From positions 4,588,001 to 4,652,000 of the forward strand of contig NZ_CP045809.1 in NCBI RefSeq assembly GCF_025273675.1: a stretch of DNA of 64,000 nt, written 5' to 3'. The notes under the pieces were generated by a model. It saw only the letters and a list, made by a program, of their open reading frames with translations. It did no database searches and was not told where the DNA came from. A program made the translations under genes and the position numbers. Position 1 is the first letter of the stretch. Every line of letters starts with the position of its first letter. This document shows positions 37,112-46,968 of the stretch, piece after piece. This stretch comes from Gordonia pseudamarae. Lineage in GTDB: Bacteria > Actinomycetota > Actinomycetes > Mycobacteriales > Mycobacteriaceae.

Positions 37112-38686
37112 GTGGTAGAGCGCCGATCACGATGGTCCAAGGGCGTGCACCTGGCCCGATGGCTGGTGCACACGCCCTGGCCGTTGCTGGCCCTTGACAT
37201 GCTGCGCGCCAATCTGGTCGGTGCCCTGTTCACCTTCGCCTTCCTGCGGTTCGGCATGCCCACCGAGGATTCGGTGGCCTTCAACGACGTGGCCGGCACC
37301 TCGCAGGCGGTGTTCCTCACCTACCTGGTGCTGGTGACCATCGTCGGCGGGTACTTCACCATTCGGCTCTCGCTTCCTGTCCTGATCTGGCAGCGCCGTC
37401 GGTCCCGGCTCGACGACGAGTTCGCCAGGCACCGCGCGCTACAGCTGCCGATGCTGCTGACCGGGCTCAACCTGGCGATGTGGCTGGGCGGAGGCATCGT
37501 CTTCGCGCTGACCAACCTGGCCGATTCCCAGAAGAACTCGTTCATCGGCGCGGTCGCCACCCTGATCGGCGCCCTGGTGACGTGTGTTCTGGGCTATCTG
37601 CAGGTGGAGAAGGTCCTGCGACCGATCACGGTCACGGCCATGGCCAACGACCCCGACAGCGCGTCGGCACCGAGCATCACCACCCGCATCACGGTGTTCT
37701 GGGCGGTCAGCGTCGGCGTGCCGCTTGCCGTGATCCTGCTACTGATCGCCTGCCAGCGACTGAACTGGATCAGCACCGACGCTGTCGGGATCCAGCGGCC
37801 GATCGTGTGGATGGCCAGCGCGGCGCTCGTCTTCAGCACCATCGCGATCGCCCGCGTCGTCAGCGCCATCAACGACCCGATCAAGCAACTCCGCAAAGCC
37901 CAGAACGAGGTGTCGGCCGGCAACCTCAACGCGTCGGTGAAGATCTACGACGGCAACGACCTGGGGCTGCTGCAGGCCGGGTTCAACGACATGGTCGCCG
38001 ACCTGCGCGAACGCCAGGACCTGCGCAACCTGTTCGGCCGCTATGTCGGCGAGGACGTGGCGCGGCGGGCGATCGAGACCGGCACCGAACTCGGCGGCGA
38101 GGAACGCTACGTCGGCGTGCTGTTCGTCGACATCGTCGGGTCGACGCGGCTGGCCGTGGACCATCCGCCACGTGACGTGGTGGAACTGCTCAACGAATTC
38201 TTCCGCGTCGTGGTGGCCGTCGTCGGCAGACACGGTGGTTTCGTCAACAAGTTCCAGGGCGATGCGGCACTCGCGATCTTCGGCGCCCCGCTCGACCTGG
38301 AAGATTTCTCCGGCCGCGCCCTGGCCGCCGCCCGCGAACTCCGCGAGGAGCTGTACCACTCGCTCGGTGACACCGACATCGGTATCGGGGTTTCGGCAGG
38401 CAAAGCGATCGCCGGTCATATCGGTTCGGAGAAGCGCCTGGAATACACGGTGATCGGTGATCCGGTGAACGAGGCCGCCCGGCTCACCGAACTCGCCAAG
38501 GACGAACCGACCCGTGTCCTGGGTTCGGCGCGGGCGGTATTCCTGGCCTCGGCCGAGGAGGCGACCCACTGGGAGATCGGCGAGGGCGTGGAGTTGCGCG
38601 GGCGGGGCATCGAAACCCTGCTCGCCCGGCCGCGTGAGGTGCCCGTCGACCCCGCCTCCGACCGGTCCGCCGGCGACGAGCTCTGA
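37112..38686 (+). CDS. Membrane adenylate cyclase, class III, with HAMP domain (Rv3645-like)
   Basis: This 524-residue enzyme has six membrane helices in the first 250 residues. A HAMP linker follows (about 250-303, DPIKQLRKAQNEVSAGNLNA), then a class III cyclase domain. Metal-binding Asp340 (LFVDIVGSTR) and Asp384 (NKFQGDAALAIFG), the adenine-selecting Lys380 and a conserved Arg/Asn near VIGDPVNEAARL are present. It makes cAMP, probably in response to a membrane signal. The GTG at 37112 diverges from holB (86 bp). The order holB / cyclase / topA equals Rv3644c / Rv3645 / Rv3646c. Confidence 0.93.
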   Translation: MVERRSRWSKGVHLARWLVHTPWPLLALDMLRANLVGALFTFAFLRFGMPTEDSVAFNDVAGTSQAVFLTYLVLVTIVGGYFTIRLSLPVLIWQRRRSRLDDEFARHRALQLPMLLTGLNLAMWLGGGIVFALTNLADSQKNSFIGAVATLIGALVTCVLGYLQVEKVLRPITVTAMANDPDSASAPSITTRITVFWAVSVGVPLAVILLLIACQRLNWISTDAVGIQRPIVWMASAALVFSTIAIARVVSAINDPIKQLRKAQNEVSAGNLNASVKIYDGNDLGLLQAGFNDMVADLRERQDLRNLFGRYVGEDVARRAIETGTELGGEERYVGVLFVDIVGSTRLAVDHPPRDVVELLNEFFRVVVAVVGRHGGFVNKFQGDAALAIFGAPLDLEDFSGRALAAARELREELYHSLGDTDIGIGVSAGKAIAGHIGSEKRLEYTVIGDPVNEAARLTELAKDEPTRVLGSARAVFLASAEEATHWEIGEGVELRGRGIETLLARPREVPVDPASDRSAGDEL

Positions 38687-38695
38687 CGGGTCAGA

Positions 38696-41600
38696 TCACC
38701 AGGGCGGTGTGGTGTCGTCGGTGACCGGCTGCTGGGCGCTTGTCGACTTCTTGGCCGCTGTCGTTTTCTTGGCCGCTGTCGTTTTCTTGGCCGCTGTCGT
38801 TTTCTTCGCGGCTGTGGTCGTTTTCTTGGCCGCTGTCGTTTTCTTCGCCGCTGTCGTTTTCTTGGCCGCTGTCGTTTTCTTCGCGGCTGTGGTCGTTTTC
38901 TTGGCCGCAGTCGTCTTCTTCGCTGCCGCAGTCGTCTTCTTCGCGGCTGTCTTCTTCGCGGCCTTCTTCACCGGCCCCCGGACACGGCGATCGGCGAGCA
39001 GTTCCATCGCCCGCTCGGGGGTGATGGTCGCCACCTCGTCGCCCTTGCGGAGGCTGGCGTTGGTCTCACCGTCGGTGACATACGGGCCGAACCGGCCGTC
39101 CTTGATGACCATCGGCTTCTCGCTGACCGAATCGTTGCCCAGCTCACGCAGTGGCGGCGCGGCGGCCTGCCGACCGCGACGTTTGGGCTCGGCGTACAGC
39201 TTGAGCGCGTCGTCGAGGGTGACCGAGAACAGCTGGTCCTCACCGGCCAGCGACCGCGAGTCGGTGCCCTTCTTCAGATACGGCCCGTAGCGGCCGTTCT
39301 GCGCGGTGATCTCCTCACCGGAGGCCGGGTCGACGCCCACGACACGCGGCAACGACAGCAGCTTGAGCGCGTCGTCGAGGGTGACGGTGGCGATGTCCAT
39401 CGACTTGAACAACGATCCGGTGCGCGGTTTGGGACCGGCCTTCTTGGCCACCTTCTTCGCGGTCTTGCGGGCCGGTTTGGCCGTGGTGGTCGTGACCGTG
39501 CCGGCGGGTGCGTCGAGCGGCACCACGTCGGCTCCGTCTCCGCCCGTCCCGGCGTCCGCGCCGGTTCCGCCGTCGCGCGGGGTGGGTCCGGCCGCGATCG
39601 TGAGCGGGGCACCCCCGTCCTCATCGCCGCTGTCGTCGTCCTCGCCGGATGGCAGGATCTCGGTGACGTACGGCCCGAATCTGCCCTCCTTGGCGACGAT
39701 CTGATGCCCGCTGAGCGGATCGACGCCGAGGACGCGTCCCTCCTGCGGGGTCGAGAACAGTTTCTCGGCGACCTCGATCGTCAGCTCGTCGGGGGTCATC
39801 TCGGCGGGCAGGTTGGCCCGCTGCAGGTCTTCCGGTGCGTCCGGGCCCGCCACATTGCGTTCGAGGTAGGGACCGAACCGGCCGACCCGCACGAACACCG
39901 GGCGACCCTCGTCGTCGTCGAACAGCTTGATGGAGTTGACCTCGCGGGCGTCGATCTCCTCGAGGTTGACGCCGACGAGCTTCTTGAGGCCGCCGTAACG
40001 CGCGATGTCGGATTTGGCGGTGTCGCGGCCGAAGTAGAACTCGGTGAGCCAGTCGGTGCGGTTCTCGTTACCGGAGGCGATCTGGTCGAGGTCGTCCTCG
40101 AGCGAGGCGGTGAAGTCGTAGTCGACCAGCGAGTGGAAATACCCTTCGAGCAGTCCGACCACGGCGAACGCCACCCACGACGGGACCAGCGCACTGCCCT
40201 TCTTGACCACGTAGCCGCGATCCTGGATGGTGCCGATGATCGAGGCGTACGTGGACGGGCGGCCGATGCCCAGTTCTTCGAGTACCTTCACCAACGACGC
40301 CTCGGTGAACCGGGCGGGCGGGTTGGTGGAGTGGCCGTCGGCGGTCAGCTCGGCGGCCGTCAGCCCCTGACCCCGCACCAGGTTCGGCAGCCGGGTCTCG
40401 GCGTCGTCGGCCTGGCCGCCGGCCTGGTCGTCGACGGTCTCGACGTAGGCCAGCAAGAAGCCGGGGAAGGTGATGGTGCGGCCGGATGCGGCGAACGTCG
40501 CGGTTTCCCCCGACGACGCCGTGCCCGAGATCCGCAGGCTCATCGTGGTGCCCTTGGCGTCGGCCATCTGCGAGGCGACGGTGCGCTGCCAGATCAGCTC
40601 GTACAACCGGAACTCATCGGTGTCGAGTTGCTTGGCCACCTGGCCGGGCGTGCGGAAGGTCTCGCCCGCCGGACGGATCGCCTCGTGCGCCTCCTGCGCG
40701 TTCTTCACCTTGCGCGTGTATTGGCGCGGGGTGGCGTGCACGTACTGGGAACCGTACAGATCGGCGGCCTGTGCGCGGGCCGCGCTGATCGCCGACTCGC
40801 TCAGCGTCGTCGAGTCGGTACGCATGTAGGTGATGTAGCCGTTCTCGTACAGACGCTGCGCGATCCGCATGGTGCGGTCGGAGCTGAACCGCAGTTTGCG
40901 GCCGGCCTCCTGCTGCAGGGTCGAGGTCATGAACGGCGCGTACGGCTTGCGCGTGTACGGCTTCTCCTCGACGGAGGTGACCGTGAGCGCCGCACCCTGC
41001 AGGCCCGCGGCCAGCGCCCGGGCACGGGTCTCGTCCAGCACGACGACACCCTCGGGCTTCTTCACCCGGCCGGTCGAGTCGAAATCGCGGCCGGTGGCCA
41101 CCCGGGCGTCGTCGACACCGACGAGTCGCGCGGAGAACCTGCGCGGAGTCGCGGACGATTCATCGGCGCCGGCTCCGGCGTCGAGCACCGCCGCCACGTC
41201 CCAGTAGTCGGCGGAGGTGAACGCCATCCGTTCGCGTTCGCGGTCGACGATGATGCGGGTGGCCACGGACTGCACGCGGCCCGCCGACAGCTTCGGCATG
41301 ACCTTCTTCCACAGCACCGGCGACACCTCGTAGCCGTACAGGCGGTCGAGGATGCGCCGGGTCTCCTGGGCGTCGACGAGGTCGTTGTCGAGGTCGCGCG
41401 GATTGTCGGCGGCGGCGCGGATGGCCGGTTCGGTGATCTCGTGGAACACCATCCGCTTGACCGGGATCTTGGGTTTGAGCGTTTCGAGCAGATGCCATGC
41501 GATGGCCTCGCCCTCGCGGTCACCGTCCGTGGCCAGATACAGCTCGTCGACGTCCTTGAGCAGCGACTTCAGCTCGGTGACGGTCGACTTCTTGTCCGGG

Positions 41601-41866
41601 GAGACCACATACAGCGGCTCGAAGTCGTCATCGACGTTCACCCCGAGTCGGGCCCACTTCTCGCCCTTGTACCGGGCCGGGACGTCGGCGGCGCCACGCG
41701 GGAGATCGCGGATATGGCCGCGGGAGGACTCGACGACATAGTTGGGCCCCAGATAGCCCGCGATCTTGCGCGCCTTGGTCGGTGACTCGACGATCACAAG
41801 CCGTCGGATCGCCTTCCCACTCGTCGCTTTCCCGCTCGCGGGCGAAGCAGTACTGGTCTCTGCCAC
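38696..41866 (-). CDS. topA: DNA topoisomerase I
   Basis: This 1056-residue type IA topoisomerase relaxes negative supercoils. It has a TOPRIM domain (RLVIVESPTKARK, ATDGDREGEAIAWHL) and the active-site Tyr in YITYMRTDST (about 345). Several C-terminal repeats of the form GRFGPYVT follow, then a Lys/Ala/Thr tail. Actinobacterial TopA uses such a tail for DNA binding and processivity. The GTG at 41866 has a GAAGGA site six bases upstream; the ATG at 41887 is also possible. It is longer than M. tuberculosis TopA (934), mainly through a Pro/Gly/Ala linker and the tail. Confidence 0.94.
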   Translation of the reverse strand: MAETSTASPASGKATSGKAIRRLVIVESPTKARKIAGYLGPNYVVESSRGHIRDLPRGAADVPARYKGEKWARLGVNVDDDFEPLYVVSPDKKSTVTELKSLLKDVDELYLATDGDREGEAIAWHLLETLKPKIPVKRMVFHEITEPAIRAAADNPRDLDNDLVDAQETRRILDRLYGYEVSPVLWKKVMPKLSAGRVQSVATRIIVDRERERMAFTSADYWDVAAVLDAGAGADESSATPRRFSARLVGVDDARVATGRDFDSTGRVKKPEGVVVLDETRARALAAGLQGAALTVTSVEEKPYTRKPYAPFMTSTLQQEAGRKLRFSSDRTMRIAQRLYENGYITYMRTDSTTLSESAISAARAQAADLYGSQYVHATPRQYTRKVKNAQEAHEAIRPAGETFRTPGQVAKQLDTDEFRLYELIWQRTVASQMADAKGTTMSLRISGTASSGETATFAASGRTITFPGFLLAYVETVDDQAGGQADDAETRLPNLVRGQGLTAAELTADGHSTNPPARFTEASLVKVLEELGIGRPSTYASIIGTIQDRGYVVKKGSALVPSWVAFAVVGLLEGYFHSLVDYDFTASLEDDLDQIASGNENRTDWLTEFYFGRDTAKSDIARYGGLKKLVGVNLEEIDAREVNSIKLFDDDEGRPVFVRVGRFGPYLERNVAGPDAPEDLQRANLPAEMTPDELTIEVAEKLFSTPQEGRVLGVDPLSGHQIVAKEGRFGPYVTEILPSGEDDDSGDEDGGAPLTIAAGPTPRDGGTGADAGTGGDGADVVPLDAPAGTVTTTTAKPARKTAKKVAKKAGPKPRTGSLFKSMDIATVTLDDALKLLSLPRVVGVDPASGEEITAQNGRYGPYLKKGTDSRSLAGEDQLFSVTLDDALKLYAEPKRRGRQAAAPPLRELGNDSVSEKPMVIKDGRFGPYVTDGETNASLRKGDEVATITPERAMELLADRRVRGPVKKAAKKTAAKKTTAAAKKTTAAKKTTTAAKKTTAAKKTTAAKKTTAAKKTTTAAKKTTAAKKTTAAKKTTAAKKSTSAQQPVTDDTTPPW
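38737..38970 (-). repeat. Lys/Ala/Thr tail repeats of topA
   Basis: Imperfect units of about 15-21 bp code for KKTTAAK-type repeats (about 15 copies). High similarity between units makes this stretch prone to length change and assembly error. Confidence 0.85.
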
Positions 41867-41887
41867 CGGGGGTCCTTCACAGGTCAT

Positions 41888-42204
41888 ATCAGATGATCGG
41901 CCGGCCGGTGAGGCCGCCGATACGAACTCGTTCGTCTGAAACGGTTTGTACCTTATGTATAGCGTCGTATGCACATCACCATTACCCGGCGACGTGTCAT
42001 ATGTGACGTGAATCGGTTCGGATAATTTTCCGCCGATCACGATTGTCCCAGGTCATGCGCATAATCGAGGTGCAGCATCGGGACGAAAGTCCCTACCGGC
42101 GCGCATGGGTGCGGCGGCCCGACCGTTCAGCGCGGTATCGGCGCCCGCTCTGCGAACCGGAGGCGTGCCGGTACGGGCGGCGCGATACCGGAGGCGTGGC
42201 GGTG
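41888..42204. other. Intergenic region upstream of topA
   Basis: This stretch of 317 bp has no convincing gene and is AT-rich for this genome between about 41930 and 42030. On the minus strand it contains CGCTATACATAAG (41951-41963), a plausible -10 region for topA. The open frame upstream of the topA start is most likely leader, not protein. Confidence 0.5.
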
Positions 42205-42816
42205 TCAGCCGTGCGCGTCGAGGCCGTGGAGGTCCGGGGACTCGCGCGGCCAGGCCACGGCGGCGCCCGCGATCGCGGGCGGGCGGCCCACGTATTCGAG
42301 CAGGCGCAGCAGGCGGCGATGACCGGCGACCCGCAGCGCGGGTGTGGTATCGCGGGTGCCGACGAGCGTGGGTGCGATGCCGACCCGCATCAAGGCGGTG
42401 GCCAGCGGCGCGTGGCATTCGGGAGCGTATGGATCGAGTCCGAGCAGGTACCGGTCGCCTTCGGGACGGCCCGCGGCGAGCACCCACAGCCGCAGCGCCC
42501 TCGGCGAGGGCACCCAGCCGGCCGGCACCGCTTTGACCGCACCCGAGAGCCAGTGCGCGGCGAGATCGTCCAAATCGTGGCCGGGGAGGGTACGGGCGAC
42601 CGGACGACCCTCGCAGGAGGCACTGATCTCGGCGGGCAGCCCGGTCGAGAGGAGTTCACGCACGATGGCCTGCGCCCGCCACGGTTCGGCGACGGCGATG
42701 GAGATCCGGGTGCCGGTGTCGGTGTGCTGCGCCTGTCCGTGGGCGGCAAGCAGCCCCGCCAGATCCGCGCTGGTCGGCTCGTCGACGTCCGCCGAGAAAA
42801 GCGACAACTGCACCAC
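42205..42816 (-). CDS. Conserved hypothetical protein, Rv3647c-like
   Basis: This 203-residue protein begins MVQLSLFSADVDEPTSADLAGLLA. It contains ISIAVAEPWRAQAIVRELLS and LRLWVLAAGRPEGDRYLLGLDP, and is predicted soluble. It lies between topA and cspA exactly as Rv3647c does in M. tuberculosis. The family has no known function; conserved linkage to topA suggests a nucleic-acid-related role at most. Confidence 0.8.
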   Translation of the reverse strand: MVQLSLFSADVDEPTSADLAGLLAAHGQAQHTDTGTRISIAVAEPWRAQAIVRELLSTGLPAEISASCEGRPVARTLPGHDLDDLAAHWLSGAVKAVPAGWVPSPRALRLWVLAAGRPEGDRYLLGLDPYAPECHAPLATALMRVGIAPTLVGTRDTTPALRVAGHRRLLRLLEYVGRPPAIAGAAVAWPRESPDLHGLDAHG

Positions 42817-42900
42817 CTCTCTGAGCCTACTGTTCCTGACCGGTTATGCCAGTCGCGCGATGTCGGCAACCGCCGGGAGGGACAACCACCGGATACTGAG

Positions 42901-42931
42901 AACCGCCCCCGACCGATGGTCGGGAGCGGTT
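42901..42931 (-). terminator. Hairpin terminator after cspA
   Basis: AACCGCCCCCGACC pairs with GGTCGGGAGCGGTT (one mismatch, 3-base loop) 34 bp past the cspA stop. Confidence 0.85.
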
Positions 42932-42964
42932 GCTCGAAGCGTCTTCGCAGGTGCGAAATGCTTC

Positions 42965-43168
42965 CTAGACGGCGCGGACGCCGGTCGCCTGAGGACCCTT
43001 GGTGCCCTGGCCGACCTCGAACTCGACGCGCTGGTTCTCTTCGAGGGTACGGAAGCCCGAGCCCTGGATCTCGGAGTAGTGGACGAACACGTCATCGTTA
43101 CCCTCGTCAGGCGCGATGAAGCCGAAGCCCTTTTCCGCGTTGAACCACTTCACAGTCCCCTGTGCCAT
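42965..43168 (-). CDS. cspA: Cold-shock protein CspA
   Basis: This 67-residue single-stranded nucleic-acid-binding OB fold has both RNA-binding motifs intact: KGFGFI and VFVHYS. It acts as an RNA chaperone. The sequence is close to mycobacterial CspA (Rv3648c), and the position matches. A long, partly AT-rich leader (43169-43487) may allow temperature control of translation, as in other csp genes. Confidence 0.96.
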   Translation of the reverse strand: MAQGTVKWFNAEKGFGFIAPDEGNDDVFVHYSEIQGSGFRTLEENQRVEFEVGQGTKGPQATGVRAV

Positions 43169-43487
43169 TACTCAATCCTTTTCATGCATGCCAACTGACC
43201 GGCGCGAGATACCCCGAGCCGTGGCCGGTTCCGACCGCCATACGTAAGAGAGCCCCGCGGAGAACCGCAAACCAACTTCAGTACCACGACCGCAACATCG
43301 ATCTCGCTACCCCCGTGCTCCGGCGGTCTCGAAAGCTGCGACCGCAACCAGTCAAGCACGTTCTGCGCTCATGCGATAGTCGGCACACCAAACTGTGCAT
43401 AAACCTTGCCGACTCGCGCAGAAAAAGTGCACGCGCGTAATATATATGTCCACGAATTGCAACAGCGTACACACTGATGATTGAGTA
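43169..43487. other. Divergent promoter region of cspA and the helicase gene
   Basis: These 319 bp hold no gene. For the plus strand a TAATATATAT stretch (43438-43447) is a good -10 candidate for the helicase. For the minus strand TTGACT near 43345 could be a -35 for cspA, which would leave an untranslated leader of more than 100 nt. Confidence 0.5.
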
Positions 43488-46157
43488 ATGCAGAACACAC
43501 AACGTTCCGGGCGGGGCCGGGCCCCGTCCTACGGGGAAGAGCTCCTCGCCCACGCCCTCTCCGGCTCCGGCTCGCTCGCCGACATCTATCGCGAGCACCC
43601 GATACCCGTGGACGGACCGGCACCCGTCGAACATCCGACGCCGCCCGGCGCACCCTTCGCCGCCGCAGCACACCACCCTGCGTCACACCACCCTGCGTCA
43701 CACCCGGAATCCGACGAACCGCGCGGCGACGGGACACGAGGGTCCCGGAGCGCCGAAACCGCCACTGCCGGAAACGCCGACGCCGGCGACCAATTCTCGC
43801 CACTGACCCATGTATCCGTAATCAACTCCACGACAGCAAATTTCGCCGACTGGCCGACATGGGTACCAAATACCCTTGTGCAAGCATTGGAACACCAAGG
43901 GATTTCACGCCCCTGGGTGCATCAGGAACGGGCCGCATCCCTCGCCCACAATGGTTCGCACGTCATCGTCAGCACACCGACCGCGTCGGGCAAGTCGCTG
44001 GCGTATCAGCTGCCGATCCTGACCGCACTGCTCGCCGATCCCCGCGCCACGGCGCTGTACATCGCGCCCACCAAAGCGCTGGGGGCCGACCAGATCCGCG
44101 CGGTGGCCGCGCTCACCGCCGGCCGGCCGGAATTCGGCCACCTGCAACCCTGCGCGTACGACGGCGACACCGAGACCGATATCAGGCAGTGGGCGCGGGC
44201 GCATTCGCGCTGGATCTTCACCAACCCCGACATGCTGCACGTGGGGATCCTGTCCACCCACCCACGCTGGCGGCACTTCCTCCGCAACCTTCGCTACATC
44301 GTCATCGACGAATGTCACCATTATCGGGGGGTTTTCGGATCGCACACGGCGTTGGTGATGCGCCGACTACTCCGCCTCGCGCGGGCCGCCGGGGCCTCCC
44401 CGGTGGTCGTCGCCTCCAGTGCCACCGCCGCCCACCCCGCCGAATCCCTGTCCCGGCTCATCGGCGAACCCGCCGTCGCCGTCACCGAGGACGGCTCACC
44501 GCACGGCGAACGCACCCTCGCCCTGTGGCAGCCCGGTTTCGTCCCCGCGGTCACCGGCGAGAACGGAGCCCCGGTCCGCCGGTCGGCCGGAGCCGAATCC
44601 GCACGACTACTGGCCGATTTCGTGATCGAAGGGGCCCGCACGCTGTGCTTTGTGCGCAGCCGGATGGGCGCCGAACTCACTGCCCGGCAGGCCCGACAGA
44701 TCCTCGCCGCCGCCGCACCCGAACTGGTGGACAAGGTCGCGGCCTATCGGGCCGGCTACCTCGCCGACGACCGCAGACGTCTCGAACGGGCCATCGACGA
44801 CGCCGAACTCACCGGCGTGGCCACCACGAACGCGCTGGAGCTGGGTATCGACATCAGCGGTCTGGACGCCGTCATCGTCGCCGGCTATCCGGGCAGCATC
44901 GCCTCGTTCTGGCAGCAGGCCGGACGAGCCGGGCGGCAACACCATTCGGGTGATTCGCTGGTGGTGCTCGTCGCCCGCGACGACCCCCTCGACACCTACC
45001 TGGTGAACAATCCGCCGGCGTTGCTCGACAAACCCGTGGAGGCGGCCGTCACCGACCCCGCCAATCCGTACATCCTGGGGCCGCATCTGCTGTGCGCGGC
45101 CGCCGAACTGCCGTTGACCGAACGCGACGTGGACGATTGGGGCGCCCGTACGGTGGTCGACGAACTCACGGCGCGAGGCGCGCTCACACGCCGCCGGCTA
45201 CCAACGAGAGGCGCGGATCGTCCTCGTCCACATCCTGGATCGGCTACGACGGGGTGGTACGTCAGTGCCGGAATCGAGCCGCACGCGCAGGTCAACCTGC
45301 GTGGCGGCAGCGGCGAGGAGGTGCTCATCGTCGACACCACCACCGGGCGTCTGCTGGGCACCGTCGACGCGGTGCGCGCGATGTCGACGGTGTACGCGGG
45401 TGCGGTGCACATCCACCAGGGCGAGACGTTCGTCGTCGACGAGTTCGACCTCGACGACGGCCTGGCACTGACCCATCCCGAAGAACCCGACTGGACGACG
45501 TCGGCCCGCGAGACCACCGGGATCTCGGTGGACAGGGTGATCTCCGAACGCCGGTACGGCCCACTGACCGTCGCCTTCGCGGAGGTGACCGTGACCCACC
45601 AGGTGATCGGCTACCTGCGCACCCTGCTCACCGGCGAGGTCCTCGACTCGGTCCCCCTGGACATGCCGGAACAGACACTGCCGACGCGTGCGGTGCTGTA
45701 CACCCTCACCCCGCGGGCACTGGCCGATGCGGGCATCGATCCGGCGGCACCGGCCGGCGCGCTGCATGCCGCCGAACACGCCGCGATCGGGCTGCTGCCA
45801 CTGGTGGCCACCTGCGACCGCGGCGACATCGGCGGTCTGTCGACCACCCTGCATCCCGATACCGGCCTGCCGACGGTGTTCGTCTACGACGGACATCTCG
45901 GCGGCGCCGGATTCGCCGAACGCGGTCACGACACCTTCGCCCGGTGGATCGGCGCGACCCGCGAGGCCATCGCCTCCTGCCGGTGCGCCGCGGGCTGCCC
46001 GTCGTGCGTGCAGTCACCGAAATGCGGCAACGGCAACGACCCGCTCGACAAGTCGGGCGCGATCGCCGCGCTCACCCTCATCCAGCGGTGCCTGTCGGAC
46101 GCGGCGGCCGACCCCGGCGAACCCGCGGTGACCGCCCCCACGGCATCGGTACAGTAA
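43488..46157 (+). CDS. DEAD/DEAH-box helicase, YprA/MrfA-like (Rv3649)
   Basis: This 889-residue superfamily 2 helicase has Walker A STPTASGKS, motif II VIDECHH, motif III ASSATAA and motif VI QQAGRAGRQ. The C-terminal DUF1998/MrfA zinc domain has four Cys in CRCAAGCPSCVQSPKCGNG (about 830). B. subtilis MrfA repairs mitomycin-type adducts; a DNA repair role is likely here. An N-terminal disordered extension (about 35-110, Pro/His/Ala-rich) makes it longer than Rv3649 (771). Confidence 0.92.
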   Translation: MQNTQRSGRGRAPSYGEELLAHALSGSGSLADIYREHPIPVDGPAPVEHPTPPGAPFAAAAHHPASHHPASHPESDEPRGDGTRGSRSAETATAGNADAGDQFSPLTHVSVINSTTANFADWPTWVPNTLVQALEHQGISRPWVHQERAASLAHNGSHVIVSTPTASGKSLAYQLPILTALLADPRATALYIAPTKALGADQIRAVAALTAGRPEFGHLQPCAYDGDTETDIRQWARAHSRWIFTNPDMLHVGILSTHPRWRHFLRNLRYIVIDECHHYRGVFGSHTALVMRRLLRLARAAGASPVVVASSATAAHPAESLSRLIGEPAVAVTEDGSPHGERTLALWQPGFVPAVTGENGAPVRRSAGAESARLLADFVIEGARTLCFVRSRMGAELTARQARQILAAAAPELVDKVAAYRAGYLADDRRRLERAIDDAELTGVATTNALELGIDISGLDAVIVAGYPGSIASFWQQAGRAGRQHHSGDSLVVLVARDDPLDTYLVNNPPALLDKPVEAAVTDPANPYILGPHLLCAAAELPLTERDVDDWGARTVVDELTARGALTRRRLPTRGADRPRPHPGSATTGWYVSAGIEPHAQVNLRGGSGEEVLIVDTTTGRLLGTVDAVRAMSTVYAGAVHIHQGETFVVDEFDLDDGLALTHPEEPDWTTSARETTGISVDRVISERRYGPLTVAFAEVTVTHQVIGYLRTLLTGEVLDSVPLDMPEQTLPTRAVLYTLTPRALADAGIDPAAPAGALHAAEHAAIGLLPLVATCDRGDIGGLSTTLHPDTGLPTVFVYDGHLGGAGFAERGHDTFARWIGATREAIASCRCAAGCPSCVQSPKCGNGNDPLDKSGAIAALTLIQRCLSDAAADPGEPAVTAPTASVQ

Positions 46158-46232
46158 GCTCTGCGTAAAGCCGGGCCGGGGATAGATTCTTTCGTGACCC
46201 CGCACGGGGCAGAAGCTGGCGAGGACACATCC

Positions 46233-46784
46233 ATGCACGACGAATCCGAGGCATCGCCGCCCGTCGGTTCGGCGCGGCTGATCACCACTCGGCGGCAGGT
46301 GTATTTCCTGCTCGCCCGGCCCACCACAGACACCGACATCCTGCCGTCGACCATCGGTGAACTCGATGTGTTCGATACCGAGGATCAGGCCCTCGACGCC
46401 CTCGACATCCACTACGCGTGGTGCGATGCGCGGCTGGACCGGACCGTCGTCTCCACCGCGCAGTGGTATCTGCAGAGCGCCGTGGTGGGGCCCCGGCTCA
46501 CCCCCGCCCTCGGCGATGTCTACCTCGCCGCGTACGACGACGGCGGCGGACATCAGGCCGTCGCCGGCGGGTTCCTCACCGAGGGCGAACTGATCCACTG
46601 GTCGGCATTCGTGCGGGCGGTCGAACCGTTCATCCCGATCGCGATCGTCGGCCGCGAGTACAGCCTCGCCTATCGCGGCGACGCCACCACCCGGTTCGGG
46701 CAGTTGTGGTTCACCCCGATGCAGTCGCGGCGCGTGTATCCCAAACGCATCGTCGTCGACGAGGACGCCGACCGCATCAGCTGA
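46233..46784 (+). CDS. Hypothetical protein
   Basis: The ATG at 46233, with a GCGAGGAC sequence upstream, gives 183 residues; a GTG at 46194 would add 13. The sequence (TTRRQVYFLLARPTTDTDIL, GELDVFDTEDQALDALDIHY, VAGGFLTEGELIHWSAFVRA) looks like a compact soluble alpha/beta protein. I recognise no family. It follows the helicase by 75 bp and may be co-transcribed. Confidence 0.7.
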   Translation: MHDESEASPPVGSARLITTRRQVYFLLARPTTDTDILPSTIGELDVFDTEDQALDALDIHYAWCDARLDRTVVSTAQWYLQSAVVGPRLTPALGDVYLAAYDDGGGHQAVAGGFLTEGELIHWSAFVRAVEPFIPIAIVGREYSLAYRGDATTRFGQLWFTPMQSRRVYPKRIVVDEDADRIS

Positions 46785-46968
46785 CCAGCCCGCCCGCGCC
46801 ATCGCCTCCACGGCCTTCGACACCCACGACTGGTTCTTCCGGCTGACGGTGCCGACGGTACTGGTATCGCAACCGCACCCATCGAACGTGTCATCGACTG
46901 CTGGTGGTGGTGGTGGTGTCGCGAGAATCGAGCACAGTCCCGGAACGCGGACCCCTGGCCGGGACCGG

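Noticed and set aside
38737..38970. Possible CRISPR or minisatellite
   Set aside because: The units are degenerate, in frame, and code for the Lys/Ala tail of TopA, which is known in actinobacteria.
39704..41785. A 693-codon open frame on the plus strand
   Set aside because: It lies entirely opposite topA, whose motifs and length are certain. Long antisense frames are expected in GC-rich genes.
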